From: an uncultured delta proteobacterium
GTDB lineage: Bacteria > Myxococcota_A > Polyangia > Polyangiales > Ga0077539
Assembly (NCBI GenBank): GCA_903860995.1
Contig: CAIOSS010001377.1
Span: forward strand, 1-5,216
Length of the DNA: 5,216 nt
Reading direction: 5' to 3'
The notes beneath the pieces were generated by a model. The model was not told the DNA's origin. It did not search any database and was given only the letters and a program-made list of their open reading frames with translations. Below, in pieces: positions 1 through 5,216 of this stretch. The stretch's first letter is position 1. Each line of letters starts with the position of its first letter. The position numbers and the translations under genes are program-made.

Positions 1-1018
1 ACAGCGGATTCGCAGGAGCGGCCGAAAAGGTGGTCGGGTCGACCTGGCGGGCGGCGAGCCAGGCCGCGACCACGGGGTCATCGATGATCGGGGAGAGCTC
101 GGAGGCGAGCGCGGCGGCGTCGCGGGGGCGGGCCGAGGGGTCTTTGGAGAGGCAGCGGTCGACGAGGGCAGCGAACCCGGGGTCGAGGCCGGGCACGCGT
201 TCGCCGAGCGGCTCATGCGGGGTGGTGTGCGCCCGCACGATGATCGCGTGGGGCGAGTCGCCGTCGAAGGGGAACGCCCCCGCGAGCAGCTGGTAGAGCA
301 TCACCCCGAGGGAGTAGACGTCTGCGGACGCGGTCACCGAGCGGGCGTCGAGGGCCTGCTCCGGGGCCATGTAGTACACCGTGCCGAGGGCGGTGCCCGT
401 GGTGGTCGGCGAGCGGGCGTCGATCAGCTCGCGCGCGATGCCGAAGTCGATGAGCTTGATGGTGACCGACCCGCCCCGGGGGCCCACCGCGAAGACGTTC
501 TCGAACTTCAGGTCACGGTGCACCACCCCCCGCGCGTGCACCTCGGCGAGCGCCGAGAGAAGCGAGCGGAGCCACCCGATCGCCTCGCGCTGGGTGCGGT
601 CGCCCGCAGCGAGCACGTCGGCGAGGTCCTGCCCCTCGAGCAGCTCCATTGCGAGGTAGGGGACCTGCATCCCGTCGGCCCCGCGCGCCACACCGGCGTC
701 GCGCACCTGCACGAGCCCGGGGTGCCCGATGGACGACGTGAGCCGCACCTCCCGCAGGAAGCGCTGCACCCCGCCCGGGTCCTGCGAGAGTCGCGCGTCG
801 AGCACCTTCAGCGCCACACGCTCCCCGGTGGCGAGCGAGCGGGCCACGTACAGCGTCGACATGCCACCGGTGGCCAGGGAGCGCTCGATCTCGTAGCGGT
901 CGGACAACGGCCAGTCAGCCCCCTCGCCCGATGCGACCTCCGTCTCCGCGATCTGCCCGCCAGTCATCGCCCCATAAGATGCCACGAAGCGCCGTCTCGC
1001 CGCGTCGCCCTTACGCAT
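1..1018 (-). CDS. Hanks-type (PknB-like) serine/threonine protein kinase, 3' end beyond window
   Basis: This gene is open through the left edge; 339 codons are visible. It encodes a eukaryotic-like Ser/Thr kinase that transfers ATP phosphate to Ser/Thr of unknown partners. The kinase domain spans about residues 42-305 and carries all key elements: a Gly-rich loop (LATGGMSTLYVA, 48-59), ATP-anchoring Lys71 in VALK, helix-C Glu90, catalytic loop HRDLKFEN (167-174, Asp169), DFG (191-193), a Thr-rich activation loop (Thr205-207, Thr209, Thr213) ending in APE (218-220), the F-helix Asp233 and Arg297. It is an RD kinase, so activation-loop phosphorylation is plausible. The Phe in LKFEN, where Pro is usual, is a mild variant. 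A 40-residue N-terminal tail precedes the domain. Beyond residue 305 the sequence turns Ala/Pro-rich, perhaps a linker to an unseen sensor or membrane segment. ATG 1018 is preferred: GGAGG precedes it and an in-frame TGA lies at 1079-1081. ATG 967 is the alternative. Confidence 0.95.
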   Translation of the reverse strand, partial: MRKGDAARRRFVASYGAMTGGQIAETEVASGEGADWPLSDRYEIERSLATGGMSTLYVARSLATGERVALKVLDARLSQDPGGVQRFLREVRLTSSIGHPGLVQVRDAGVARGADGMQVPYLAMELLEGQDLADVLAAGDRTQREAIGWLRSLLSALAEVHARGVVHRDLKFENVFAVGPRGGSVTIKLIDFGIARELIDARSPTTTGTALGTVYYMAPEQALDARSVTASADVYSLGVMLYQLLAGAFPFDGDSPHAIIVRAHTTPHEPLGERVPGLDPGFAALVDRCLSKDPSARPRDAAALASELSPIIDDPVVAAWLAARQVDPTTFSAAPANPL

Positions 1019-1027
1019 ACCCCCTCC
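1019..1027 (-). promoter_or_regulatory. Ribosome binding site of the kinase gene
   Basis: Read on the minus strand, GGAGG (1027-1023) lies 4 nt before ATG 1018 within a longer G-run. It supports this start over the in-frame ATG at 967, which has only a weak GGGGCG before it. It is the clearest Shine-Dalgarno sequence in the window. Confidence 0.6.
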
Positions 1028-1108
1028 GTCGCCGGGTCCACCGGGGCCCGAGGCCGGGTTGCGGCCCGGGGGGTCAGGTCACCACATGGAGCGGGGAGCA
1101 CGCACCCC

Positions 1109-1408
1109 ATGCACGAACACCCCGATCAACGATGGACCCGCGACCTGCCCCGAGGGGGCGGCACCGACCCGCCGACGCCCGGCCCGGGTGCGCCGCCCGG
1201 TCCGCAGATCATCCCGACGCCCGAGCTCCCCGACCCCGCGCCGCCAGGTCCCTACCCCGAGCCGACGCGGCCGGGGGTGCCGGGGGTGATCCCCGAGACG
1301 CCCCACACCACGCCGGTGCCGTGGAACCCCGCGCAGCCCATCCACGAGCCCGTGCCCTTCGAGATCCCCGGGCCGCTGCCGCAGCCCATCCACGAACCCG
1401 TCACCTGA
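1109..1408 (+). CDS. Small proline-rich hypothetical protein (99 aa)
   Basis: I do not recognise this gene. The 99-residue product has 33 prolines, no lysine or cysteine, and no signal peptide or membrane segment, so it is probably cytoplasmic and largely disordered. It opens with a charged, non-repetitive head (about residues 1-15), then continues as short Pro-Glu/Asp units. The heptapeptide QPIHEPV occurs twice (76-82 and 92-98), the second at the extreme C-terminus. Small acidic proline-rich proteins of this look occur in many Proteobacteria and Myxococcota without known function. GGAG (1095-1098) lies 10 nt before the ATG. The frame is open far upstream, but that part is antisense to the kinase and is not used. 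The gene diverges from the kinase across 90 bp and converges on the repair gene with only 6 bp between stops. A wholly non-coding reading is possible, since GC-rich DNA leaves long frames open. Confidence 0.55.
   Translation: MHEHPDQRWTRDLPRGGGTDPPTPGPGAPPGPQIIPTPELPDPAPPGPYPEPTRPGVPGVIPETPHTTPVPWNPAQPIHEPVPFEIPGPLPQPIHEPVT
1333..1401 (+). repeat. Two 21-bp direct repeats encoding QPIHEPV
   Basis: Copies lie at 1333-1353 and 1381-1401 and match at 20 of 21 positions. They are 48 bp apart in the same reading frame. The single difference (gag versus gaa) is a synonymous Glu codon, so the peptide is preserved. Confidence 0.75.
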
Positions 1409-1414
1409 GCGGGA

Positions 1415-2611
1415 CTACGCCTCGGCGCCGCGGAAGAGATCGACCGCGCGCCAGAGGTACCAGCTCGCCACCGTGCGCCACGGCCTCCACCGCGCGCCCC
1501 GACGCGCCACGGCCTCCGGGCTCGGGAGCTCGCGCAGCCCGTACGCGAGGCGCACGCCGTTGCGCACGCCGTAGTCCCCTACCGGCAGCACGTCGGGCCG
1601 CCCCAGCGTGAACATCAACAACATCTCCGCGCTCCAGCGCCCGATGCCCCGCACGGCGCTGAGGCGCGCGATGATGTCCTCGTCGTCCATCTGCGCCATC
1701 TCGGCCAGCGACGGCACCTCGCCCGCGAGCGTCTTCGCCGCGAGGTCACGAAGCGCCGCGACCTTCGCCGAGGAGAGCCCGGCGCCCCGCAGCGCCTCCG
1801 GGGCGAGCGCGAGCAGGGTCGCCGGAGGGGGGCACGCGTCGCCTCCGCCCAGCGACGCCACGCGCCCGTAGATCGTCGCCGCGGCCTTCCCCGTGAGCTG
1901 CTGGTAGACGACCGCGCGGGCGAGGGACTCGTAGGTGCTCGATGCCTCGGAGCGCGACAGCCCGAAGGCGCCCACCTTCGCGATGAGCGCGCCCAGCACC
2001 GGGTCGCGGGTTGTCAGGACCGCGGTGGCCTCGATCGCCGCGAAGCCCGGGCCGCCGATGCGCACGACGAGCGCGCGCAGCCCGTCCGGGAGCGCGGCCC
2101 CCTCGGCGGCGAGCAGGCGGGCCTTGGTGCGCAGCCCGCCGTGCGCCGAGAAGCCACCGGGCGCGCCGGACGAGCCCAGCACCCGGTGGCACGGGACGAC
2201 CACGACGCAGGGGTTCTTCGCCATCGCGGTGCCGACGGCGCGGGAGAGCCCCGGCGAGCCCAGCGCGCGGGCGATCTCGCCGTAGGTGACCGTGCACCCG
2301 GGGCCCACCCGACGGGCCTGTTCATACACCTTCTGGTAAAACGGCGGCGATCCGCGCAGGTCGAGGGCGATGCCGGAGAGGTCCTCGGCGCCGTGCTCGA
2401 AGTGGCGGCGTAGCTGCGCGATCGCGGCGGCCACCGGGGCCGGAGCCTCGGCGGCGGGCGTGCGCGCGGCGGCCACGGTGTGCAGGCGCTCGACGGTGCG
2501 CTCGTCGCTCGCCTCGGGGAGCTGAACGACGGTGATGCCCTGCCCGCTCCAGGCGACGCCTGCCCGGCCGAGCACCGTGTCGAAGAGGCAGTGCCCGACC
2601 GCGGCGGACAC
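1415..2611 (-). CDS. ogt/alkA: Bifunctional O6-alkylguanine-DNA alkyltransferase / AlkA-type 3-methyladenine DNA glycosylase fusion
   Basis: This 398-residue protein joins two DNA alkylation-repair enzymes. Residues 1-170 form an Ogt/MGMT module: a short N-terminal subdomain (to about 80), then the methyltransferase domain with RAVGTAMAKNP (124-134, Arg finger and Asn hinge), acceptor Cys141 in PCHRV and GGF (152-154). It takes the alkyl group from O6-alkylguanine irreversibly. After a linker of about 30 residues, 203-398 form an HhH-GPD glycosylase: YQQLTGKAA (236-244), helix-hairpin-helix VRGIGRWSAEM (320-330), catalytic Asp346 in VGDYG, and a C-terminal Trp-rich helix. This half would excise N-alkylated purines such as 3-methyladenine. 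There is no Ada-type zinc/Cys N-terminal domain or AraC domain, so no self-inducing regulator is visible. The frame is open further upstream but there reads antisense-like Arg/His/Pro sequence over the lipoprotein gene. GTG 2611 fits the family N-terminus; TTG 2620, overlapping the lipoprotein stop, is the alternative. Neither has a strong Shine-Dalgarno, which favours translational coupling. Confidence 0.93.
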   Translation of the reverse strand: MSAAVGHCLFDTVLGRAGVAWSGQGITVVQLPEASDERTVERLHTVAAARTPAAEAPAPVAAAIAQLRRHFEHGAEDLSGIALDLRGSPPFYQKVYEQARRVGPGCTVTYGEIARALGSPGLSRAVGTAMAKNPCVVVVPCHRVLGSSGAPGGFSAHGGLRTKARLLAAEGAALPDGLRALVVRIGGPGFAAIEATAVLTTRDPVLGALIAKVGAFGLSRSEASSTYESLARAVVYQQLTGKAAATIYGRVASLGGGDACPPPATLLALAPEALRGAGLSSAKVAALRDLAAKTLAGEVPSLAEMAQMDDEDIIARLSAVRGIGRWSAEMLLMFTLGRPDVLPVGDYGVRNGVRLAYGLRELPSPEAVARRGARWRPWRTVASWYLWRAVDLFRGAEA

Positions 2612-2616
2612 CGCGC

Positions 2617-3075
2617 TCAACGCCCGCCGCGCTGGATGACCTGGAGGAGCTCGGTGCGGCTCACCGGGCGACACGGCGTGCCGGGCGGGTGGTTGTGCAC
2701 GAGGTATACGCCCGCAGGCGCGGCAGCCGCCGGGGCGGGCGCCATCGGGGCGGGCGCCATCGGGGCGGCGGCCGAAGGCGAGGGCGCGGCCGCAGACGGC
2801 GCAGGGGCCGGAGACGGCGAGGGCGGCGGCGGCGGGGGCATCGCGGTGACCGGCATGGGCGCGCCGGCCATCGGGATGTCGGGGAGGTTGTTGAGGTCGA
2901 CGAGGGTGGGTTCGAGCACGCCCGTCACGGCGGCATCGTGGATCGGCGGCGTGTCGTTGTGCGGCGGCGGGGGGTTCGGGGCGAAGCGCGGCGTGCCCGG
3001 CTGACACGCTCCCAGGAGCGTCGCGAGCGCGGGCAGCGTGGTGGTGACCAGCGAGGGCCGGGGGCGTCGGGTCAT
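2617..3075 (-). CDS. Pro/Ala-rich lipoprotein of unknown function (152 aa)
   Basis: I do not recognise the family. An Arg-rich n-region (MTRRPR) and hydrophobic stretch lead to a lipobox LGAC with Cys24 as the expected lipidation site, so the protein should be anchored to the inner or outer membrane. Residues 25-67 are moderately complex (NPPPPHNDTPPIHD, then a Leu/Asp/Asn stretch). Residues 68-121 are an almost pure Pro/Ala/Ser/Met linker, including two MAPAP units. A distinct tail (122-152) follows, with VHNHPPGTPCRPVSRTE and Cys135, the only other cysteine. The tail breaks from the linker composition and may be the functional part. ATG 3075 is chosen because it starts directly at a signal peptide; an in-frame upstream start at 3192 would put 39 Arg-rich residues before it. 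No Shine-Dalgarno is visible. Its stop lies 5 bp before the repair fusion's GTG, suggesting one transcript, although a shared function is not evident. Confidence 0.75.
   Translation of the reverse strand: MTRRPRPSLVTTTLPALATLLGACQPGTPRFAPNPPPPHNDTPPIHDAAVTGVLEPTLVDLNNLPDIPMAGAPMPVTAMPPPPPPSPSPAPAPSAAAPSPSAAAPMAPAPMAPAPAAAAPAGVYLVHNHPPGTPCRPVSRTELLQVIQRGGR
2731..2760 (-). repeat. Perfect 15-bp tandem duplication (MAPAP-MAPAP)
   Basis: The units 2731-2745 and 2746-2760 are identical, and the first 8 bases recur at 2761-2768. The period is five codons, so the frame is kept; it encodes residues 106-115 of the lipoprotein linker. This is the form expected of slippage in a disordered spacer. Confidence 0.85.
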
Positions 3076-3082
3076 GCGAGTG

Positions 3083-3111
3083 ATCCGACACGGGCCGCGC
3101 GGGCCTGTCAA
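3083..3111 (-). promoter_or_regulatory. Candidate promoter for the lipoprotein/repair gene pair
   Basis: On the minus strand a perfect -35 hexamer TTGACA (3111-3106) is followed 17 bp later by TCGGAT (3088-3083), which matches the -10 consensus at only three of six positions. Transcription starting about 7 nt after the -10 would begin at or next to ATG 3075, giving a leaderless or near-leaderless mRNA. That agrees with the lack of a Shine-Dalgarno. The -10 match is poor, so this is tentative. Confidence 0.35.
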
Positions 3112-3132
3112 CGCGCGGGAGCGCGGGCGCCA

Positions 3133-3161
3133 TTGACGGGGCGGGACGCGCGGGCGATCAC
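3133..3161 (+). promoter_or_regulatory. Candidate promoter for the SnoaL-like gene
   Basis: TTGACG (3133-3138, five of six to the -35 consensus) is followed after 17 bp by GATCAC (3156-3161), a weak -10 with three matches. The -10 ends 8 nt before ATG 3170. It lies back to back with the minus-strand candidate, the two -35 elements being 21 bp apart. Confidence 0.28.
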
Positions 3162-3169
3162 CCCGGGAG

Positions 3170-3640
3170 ATGCACCCCAACGCCGCGCTCATCGACTCGT
3201 TCTACAAGGCATTTGCGGTGGGCGACGCCGACGCGATGGTCGCCTGCTACCACCCCGAGGTGCACTTCAGCGACCCGGTGTTCACCGACCTCCGCGGCGA
3301 GCGAGCGGGCGCCATGTGGAAGATGCTCACCGGGCGCGCCAAGGACCTGCGCATCGTCCACTCGGACGTCTCCGCCGACGACCGCGAGGGGCGCGCGCAC
3401 TGGGAGGCGGACTACACCTTCGGCGCCACGGGGCTCCCGGTGCACAACGTCATCGACGCGCGCTTCACCTTCCGCGACGGGAAGATCCTCCGCCACGTCG
3501 ACACCTTCGACCTCCACCGATGGACGGGCATGGCCCTCGGGCTCAAGGGCAAGCTGCTCGGGTGGCTGCCGCCGGTGCAGAACGGCATCCGCAAGAAGGC
3601 CGCCGAGGGCCTCGACGCCTACCTGGCGAAGCACGCCTGA
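3170..3640 (+). CDS. NTF2/SnoaL-like family protein (156 aa)
   Basis: This is a single alpha+beta-barrel (cone-fold) protein of the NTF2-like/SnoaL superfamily at normal length. Visible family features are an N-terminal helix (NAALIDSFYKAF, 4-15), the region ACYHPEVHFSDPVF (25-38), LRGERAGAMWKML (41-53) typical of the ketosteroid-isomerase-like subgroup, Trp78, and strands HNVIDARFTF (92-101) and ILRHVDTFDLHRW (106-118). Such proteins can be isomerases, cyclases, dehydratases or ligand binders. No catalytic assignment can be made here, and no substrate is suggested by the neighbours. No signal peptide is present, so it is cytoplasmic. The start is well fixed: an in-frame TGA lies at 3134-3136 and ATG 3170 is the only plausible start codon before the conserved helix. 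GGGAG directly abuts the ATG, too close for a normal Shine-Dalgarno. Confidence 0.9.
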   Translation: MHPNAALIDSFYKAFAVGDADAMVACYHPEVHFSDPVFTDLRGERAGAMWKMLTGRAKDLRIVHSDVSADDREGRAHWEADYTFGATGLPVHNVIDARFTFRDGKILRHVDTFDLHRWTGMALGLKGKLLGWLPPVQNGIRKKAAEGLDAYLAKHA

Positions 3641-3660
3641 CTCCCGGCTCGCGCGATTGT

Positions 3661-3669
3661 TGGTAGCCT
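3661..3669 (+). promoter_or_regulatory. Candidate extended -10 promoter element for the Cys-rich lipoprotein gene
   Basis: TGGTAGCCT fits an extended -10 (TGn followed by TAnnnT). It ends 7 nt before ATG 3677, the spacing expected if transcription begins at the start codon. No good -35 lies 17 bp upstream (CTCCCG at 3641-3646) and no Shine-Dalgarno precedes the gene, which suits an extended -10 and a leaderless message. Confidence 0.4.
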
Positions 3670-3676
3670 CGTGGCC

Positions 3677-4567
3677 ATGGGACCGACCGCCCGCCTCGCC
3701 CTGCTCGCTTCGCTGATCTCCGCCTGCAACCCTTCGAGCTTCGACTACCCCTTCGACGCCGCGACCGACGCCGCGACCTCGGCCGACGCCCCGGCCACCG
3801 CCACCGACGCCCCGCCTGCGATCGATGTCCAGGTGGCCGCCGACGTGCCCCCCACGGTCGACGTGCCGCCCGCCGACGTGCCCCCCTCGGTCGACGTGCC
3901 GCCCGCCGTGGACGTCCCCGTTGCCATCGATGTTCCGACCGCTCCGACGGACGCCGGCTCGATCCTCCCGCCGCGCGACGCCGGCCCGCTGCCCTTCGAT
4001 GGCGGAACCCTCGGCGACCCCTCCTGGGTGTCGCTCGATGTTCGCGTCGGTGGAACCTGCGCCCCCGTTGCCGCGTGCGGAGGCCCCGTGCTCGGCACCT
4101 GGGACGTCTCCGGGGGCTGCATCGAGGTCCCGCTCCCCTCGCAGTTCATGCTCTGCCCGGGCGCGCGGGTCAGCCGCTCGGCGGGGCGCGCTCGCGGGAG
4201 GGTGATCTTCGCGCCGACCATCGCCTACCGCGCGTCGCAGTGGGAGGTCGAGGCCGAGCTCTTCGTCCCGCAGACCTGCGCGACCATCGTCGGCGGCTGC
4301 TCGGCGATCGAGGGCCTCGTGCGCCCGGGCTTGCCGGACTCGCGCTGCGTGAGCGAGGGCGCTGGCAACTGCCGCTGCGCCGTCCGCCAGTCCGGGACCA
4401 TCAACGACGGCGACGCGTACACCACCACCAGCACGCAGATCGTCTCCACGCTGTCGGGCCGTCGCTGGGACTACTGCGTGACGGGCGAGCGCATTCGCTA
4501 CAACGACACCTCGGCAGGCGCCGTCCGCGAGCCCGGGCCCATCCAGCTCACGCGCCGCGCCCCGTAG
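3677..4567 (+). CDS. Secreted lipoprotein with Asp/Val/Pro linker and Cys-rich C-terminal domain (296 aa)
   Basis: The function is unknown. A short signal sequence with one Arg and the run LALLASL ends in lipobox ISAC, with Cys17 as the lipidation site. Residues 22-112 form a disordered linker, first Asp/Ala/Thr-rich, then VDVPP/ADVPP repeats, then Pro/Asp/Gly. This style is common in myxobacterial surface lipoproteins. From about 117 to 296 is a folded-looking domain with ten cysteines (128, 134, 148, 160, 201, 208, 224, 232, 234, 267). It includes ACGGPVLGTWDVSGGC (133-148), which resembles the Cys-Gly-Gly..Gly-Thr-Trp motif of several myxobacterial lipoproteins. The even number fits five disulfides outside the cytoplasm, and several beta strands are likely (VSLDV, RVIFAP, WEVEAELFV). 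ATG 3677 is favoured over in-frame GTG 3671 by the -10-like element 7 nt upstream; either gives a workable signal peptide. Confidence 0.88.
   Translation: MGPTARLALLASLISACNPSSFDYPFDAATDAATSADAPATATDAPPAIDVQVAADVPPTVDVPPADVPPSVDVPPAVDVPVAIDVPTAPTDAGSILPPRDAGPLPFDGGTLGDPSWVSLDVRVGGTCAPVAACGGPVLGTWDVSGGCIEVPLPSQFMLCPGARVSRSAGRARGRVIFAPTIAYRASQWEVEAELFVPQTCATIVGGCSAIEGLVRPGLPDSRCVSEGAGNCRCAVRQSGTINDGDAYTTTSTQIVSTLSGRRWDYCVTGERIRYNDTSAGAVREPGPIQLTRRAP
3839..3904 (+). repeat. 33-bp tandem repeat (ADVPP[T/S]VDVPP) in the lipoprotein linker
   Basis: Units 3839-3871 and 3872-3904 match at 32 of 33 positions. The one change (acg to tcg) swaps Thr for Ser. A degenerate third unit follows (AVDVPVAIDVP). 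The near-identity suggests recent duplication and possible length variation between strains. Confidence 0.85.
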
Positions 4568-4620
4568 GCGAAACCCTTGGGGCGACGGCGAGCGGGCCGG
4601 GCGTTGGACCGGCGGCGCGC

Positions 4621-5216
4621 TCAGCTCTCGAGGAGCAGCGCGTCGGGGTCGTGGAGGTACTTGATGATCTCGTAGGCGAAGGCCGCGCCCACGTGGCCGT
4701 CGACCACGCGGTGATCGAAGCTCAGCGAGAGCAGCATCACCTCGCCGATGACGATCTGGCCGTCGCGCACCACGGGCTTCTGCTTGATCTGGTGCACGCC
4801 GAGGATCGCCACCTCGGGGAAGTTGATGATCGGGGTGGCGAAGAGGCCGCCCTGGGCGCCCAGCGAGGTGATGGTGAAGGTGCTGCCCTGGAGGTCTTCC
4901 AGCTTGAGCTTGCCGGCCCTCGCGTCGGTGCCGAGGCGCTCGATCTCGCGGGCCACGTCCAGCAGGCTGCGCTTGTCGGCGTTCTTCAGCACCGGGACGA
5001 TGAGCCCCGCGTCCGTCGAGGCCGCGATGCCGAGGTTGTAGTACTTCCGATAGACGAGCTCGTTGGTCGACTCGTCGATCGCCGCGTTCAAGATCGGGAA
5101 CTTCTTGAGCGCCAGCACCGCCGCCTTCGCGATGAACGCGAGCGGCGTGAGCTTTACGCCAAGCGCCTCGGCCTTCGGCTTCAGGCGCTCGCGCACGGCC
5201 TTGAGCGCCGTGACGT
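4621..5216 (-). CDS. 2-oxoacid dehydrogenase complex E2 (dihydrolipoamide acyltransferase), C-terminal catalytic domain, 5' end beyond window
   Basis: The frame runs open through the right edge; the last 197 residues are visible, covering most of the catalytic domain. E2 transfers the acyl group from lipoyl-lysine to CoA in a large core complex with E1 and E3. Diagnostic segments, numbered from the window edge, are NLGIAASTDAGLIVPVLKNA (60-79), STFTITSLGAQGG (111-123), TPIINFPEVAILGV (127-140), and the active site SFDHRVVDG (165-173) with His168 and Asp172. The protein ends normally after LHDPDALLLES. The catalytic domain resembles the branched-chain (BkdC/DBT) type as much as pyruvate E2; the lipoyl and E1/E3-binding domains that would help decide lie outside the window. 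The internal GTG at 5196 is not the start, because family sequence continues upstream. It converges on the lipoprotein gene across 53 bp. Confidence 0.95.
   Translation of the reverse strand, partial: VTALKAVRERLKPKAEALGVKLTPLAFIAKAAVLALKKFPILNAAIDESTNELVYRKYYNLGIAASTDAGLIVPVLKNADKRSLLDVAREIERLGTDARAGKLKLEDLQGSTFTITSLGAQGGLFATPIINFPEVAILGVHQIKQKPVVRDGQIVIGEVMLLSLSFDHRVVDGHVGAAFAYEIIKYLHDPDALLLES

Noticed and set aside
1042..1070. GGCCG/CGGCC inverted repeat in the kinase/proline-rich intergenic region
   Set aside because: A 5-bp perfect stem (with a bulged extension) in a GC-saturated stretch is not distinguishable from chance, and no operator is recognisable.
215..1108. Long plus-strand open frame running into the proline-rich gene
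   Set aside because: It is antisense to a kinase with every catalytic motif intact; the translation is Arg/His/Gly-rich low-quality sequence typical of the opposite strand in GC-rich DNA.
1079..1393. 104-residue minus-strand open frame opposite the proline-rich gene
   Set aside because: Arg/Gly/Val-rich with no motif. It is the complement of Pro-rich codons and has no sign of being expressed, though the plus-strand call is itself only moderately sure.
2617..2712. RadC/JAB metalloprotease domain suggested by HNHPPG
   Set aside because: Only the short motif is present. There is no upstream catalytic Glu region and no room for the fold in a 31-residue tail, so it is kept only as an observation.
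2612..3133. In-frame N-terminal extension of the repair fusion to a 572-residue protein
   Set aside because: Its first 174 residues are Arg/His/Pro/Ala-rich and overlap, in another frame, the lipoprotein with its signal peptide. The alkyltransferase family N-terminus begins near GTG 2611.
2689..3666. 325-residue plus-strand open frame
   Set aside because: It is strongly Arg/Gly/His-biased, crosses the divergent promoter region and overlaps two better-supported genes in other frames.
4568..4620. Terminator between the convergent lipoprotein and E2 genes
   Set aside because: The best hairpin is a 5-bp GCCGG/CCGGC stem (4596-4600 with 4609-4613) with an 8-nt loop and no T-run; such stems are expected by chance at this GC content.

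Overview
The window is very GC-rich and densely coding, with strong G/C preference at third codon positions. Three things suggest a myxobacterium (Myxococcota, perhaps a Polyangiales/Sandaracinus-like lineage): a Hanks-type Ser/Thr kinase, lipoproteins with long Asp/Ala/Val/Pro linkers leading to Cys-rich domains, and general gene style. This placement is inferred from style alone; no marker gene is present.

Layout: (1) 1-1018, minus: most of a PknB-like Ser/Thr protein kinase, cut by the left edge. (2) 1109-1408, plus: a small protein that is one-third proline, divergent from the kinase and unrecognised. (3) 1415-2611, minus: one continuous frame joining an O6-alkylguanine-DNA alkyltransferase (Ogt/MGMT) to an AlkA-type HhH-GPD 3-methyladenine glycosylase. 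(4) 2617-3075, minus: a Pro/Ala-rich lipoprotein just upstream of the repair gene and probably co-transcribed with it. (5) 3076-3169: a short divergent promoter region. (6) 3170-3640, plus: an NTF2/SnoaL-like protein. (7) 3677-4567, plus: a second lipoprotein with a Val-Asp-Val-Pro linker and a C-terminal domain with ten cysteines. (8) 4621-5216, minus: the catalytic C-terminus of a 2-oxoacid dehydrogenase E2 acyltransferase, cut by the right edge.

No gene-free stretch exceeds about 95 bases, and I see no RNA genes, mobile elements or CRISPR. The genes do not form one pathway. The most notable item is the fusion putting direct reversal of O6-alkylguanine and excision of N-alkylpurines, the two main alkylation-repair chemistries, on one polypeptide. 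Second is the possibility that up to three genes (3075 minus, 3170 plus, 3677 plus) are expressed from leaderless or near-leaderless mRNAs: none has a usable Shine-Dalgarno sequence, and each has promoter-like hexamers 7-8 nt before its start codon. The rest looks like ordinary chromosomal myxobacterial sequence.
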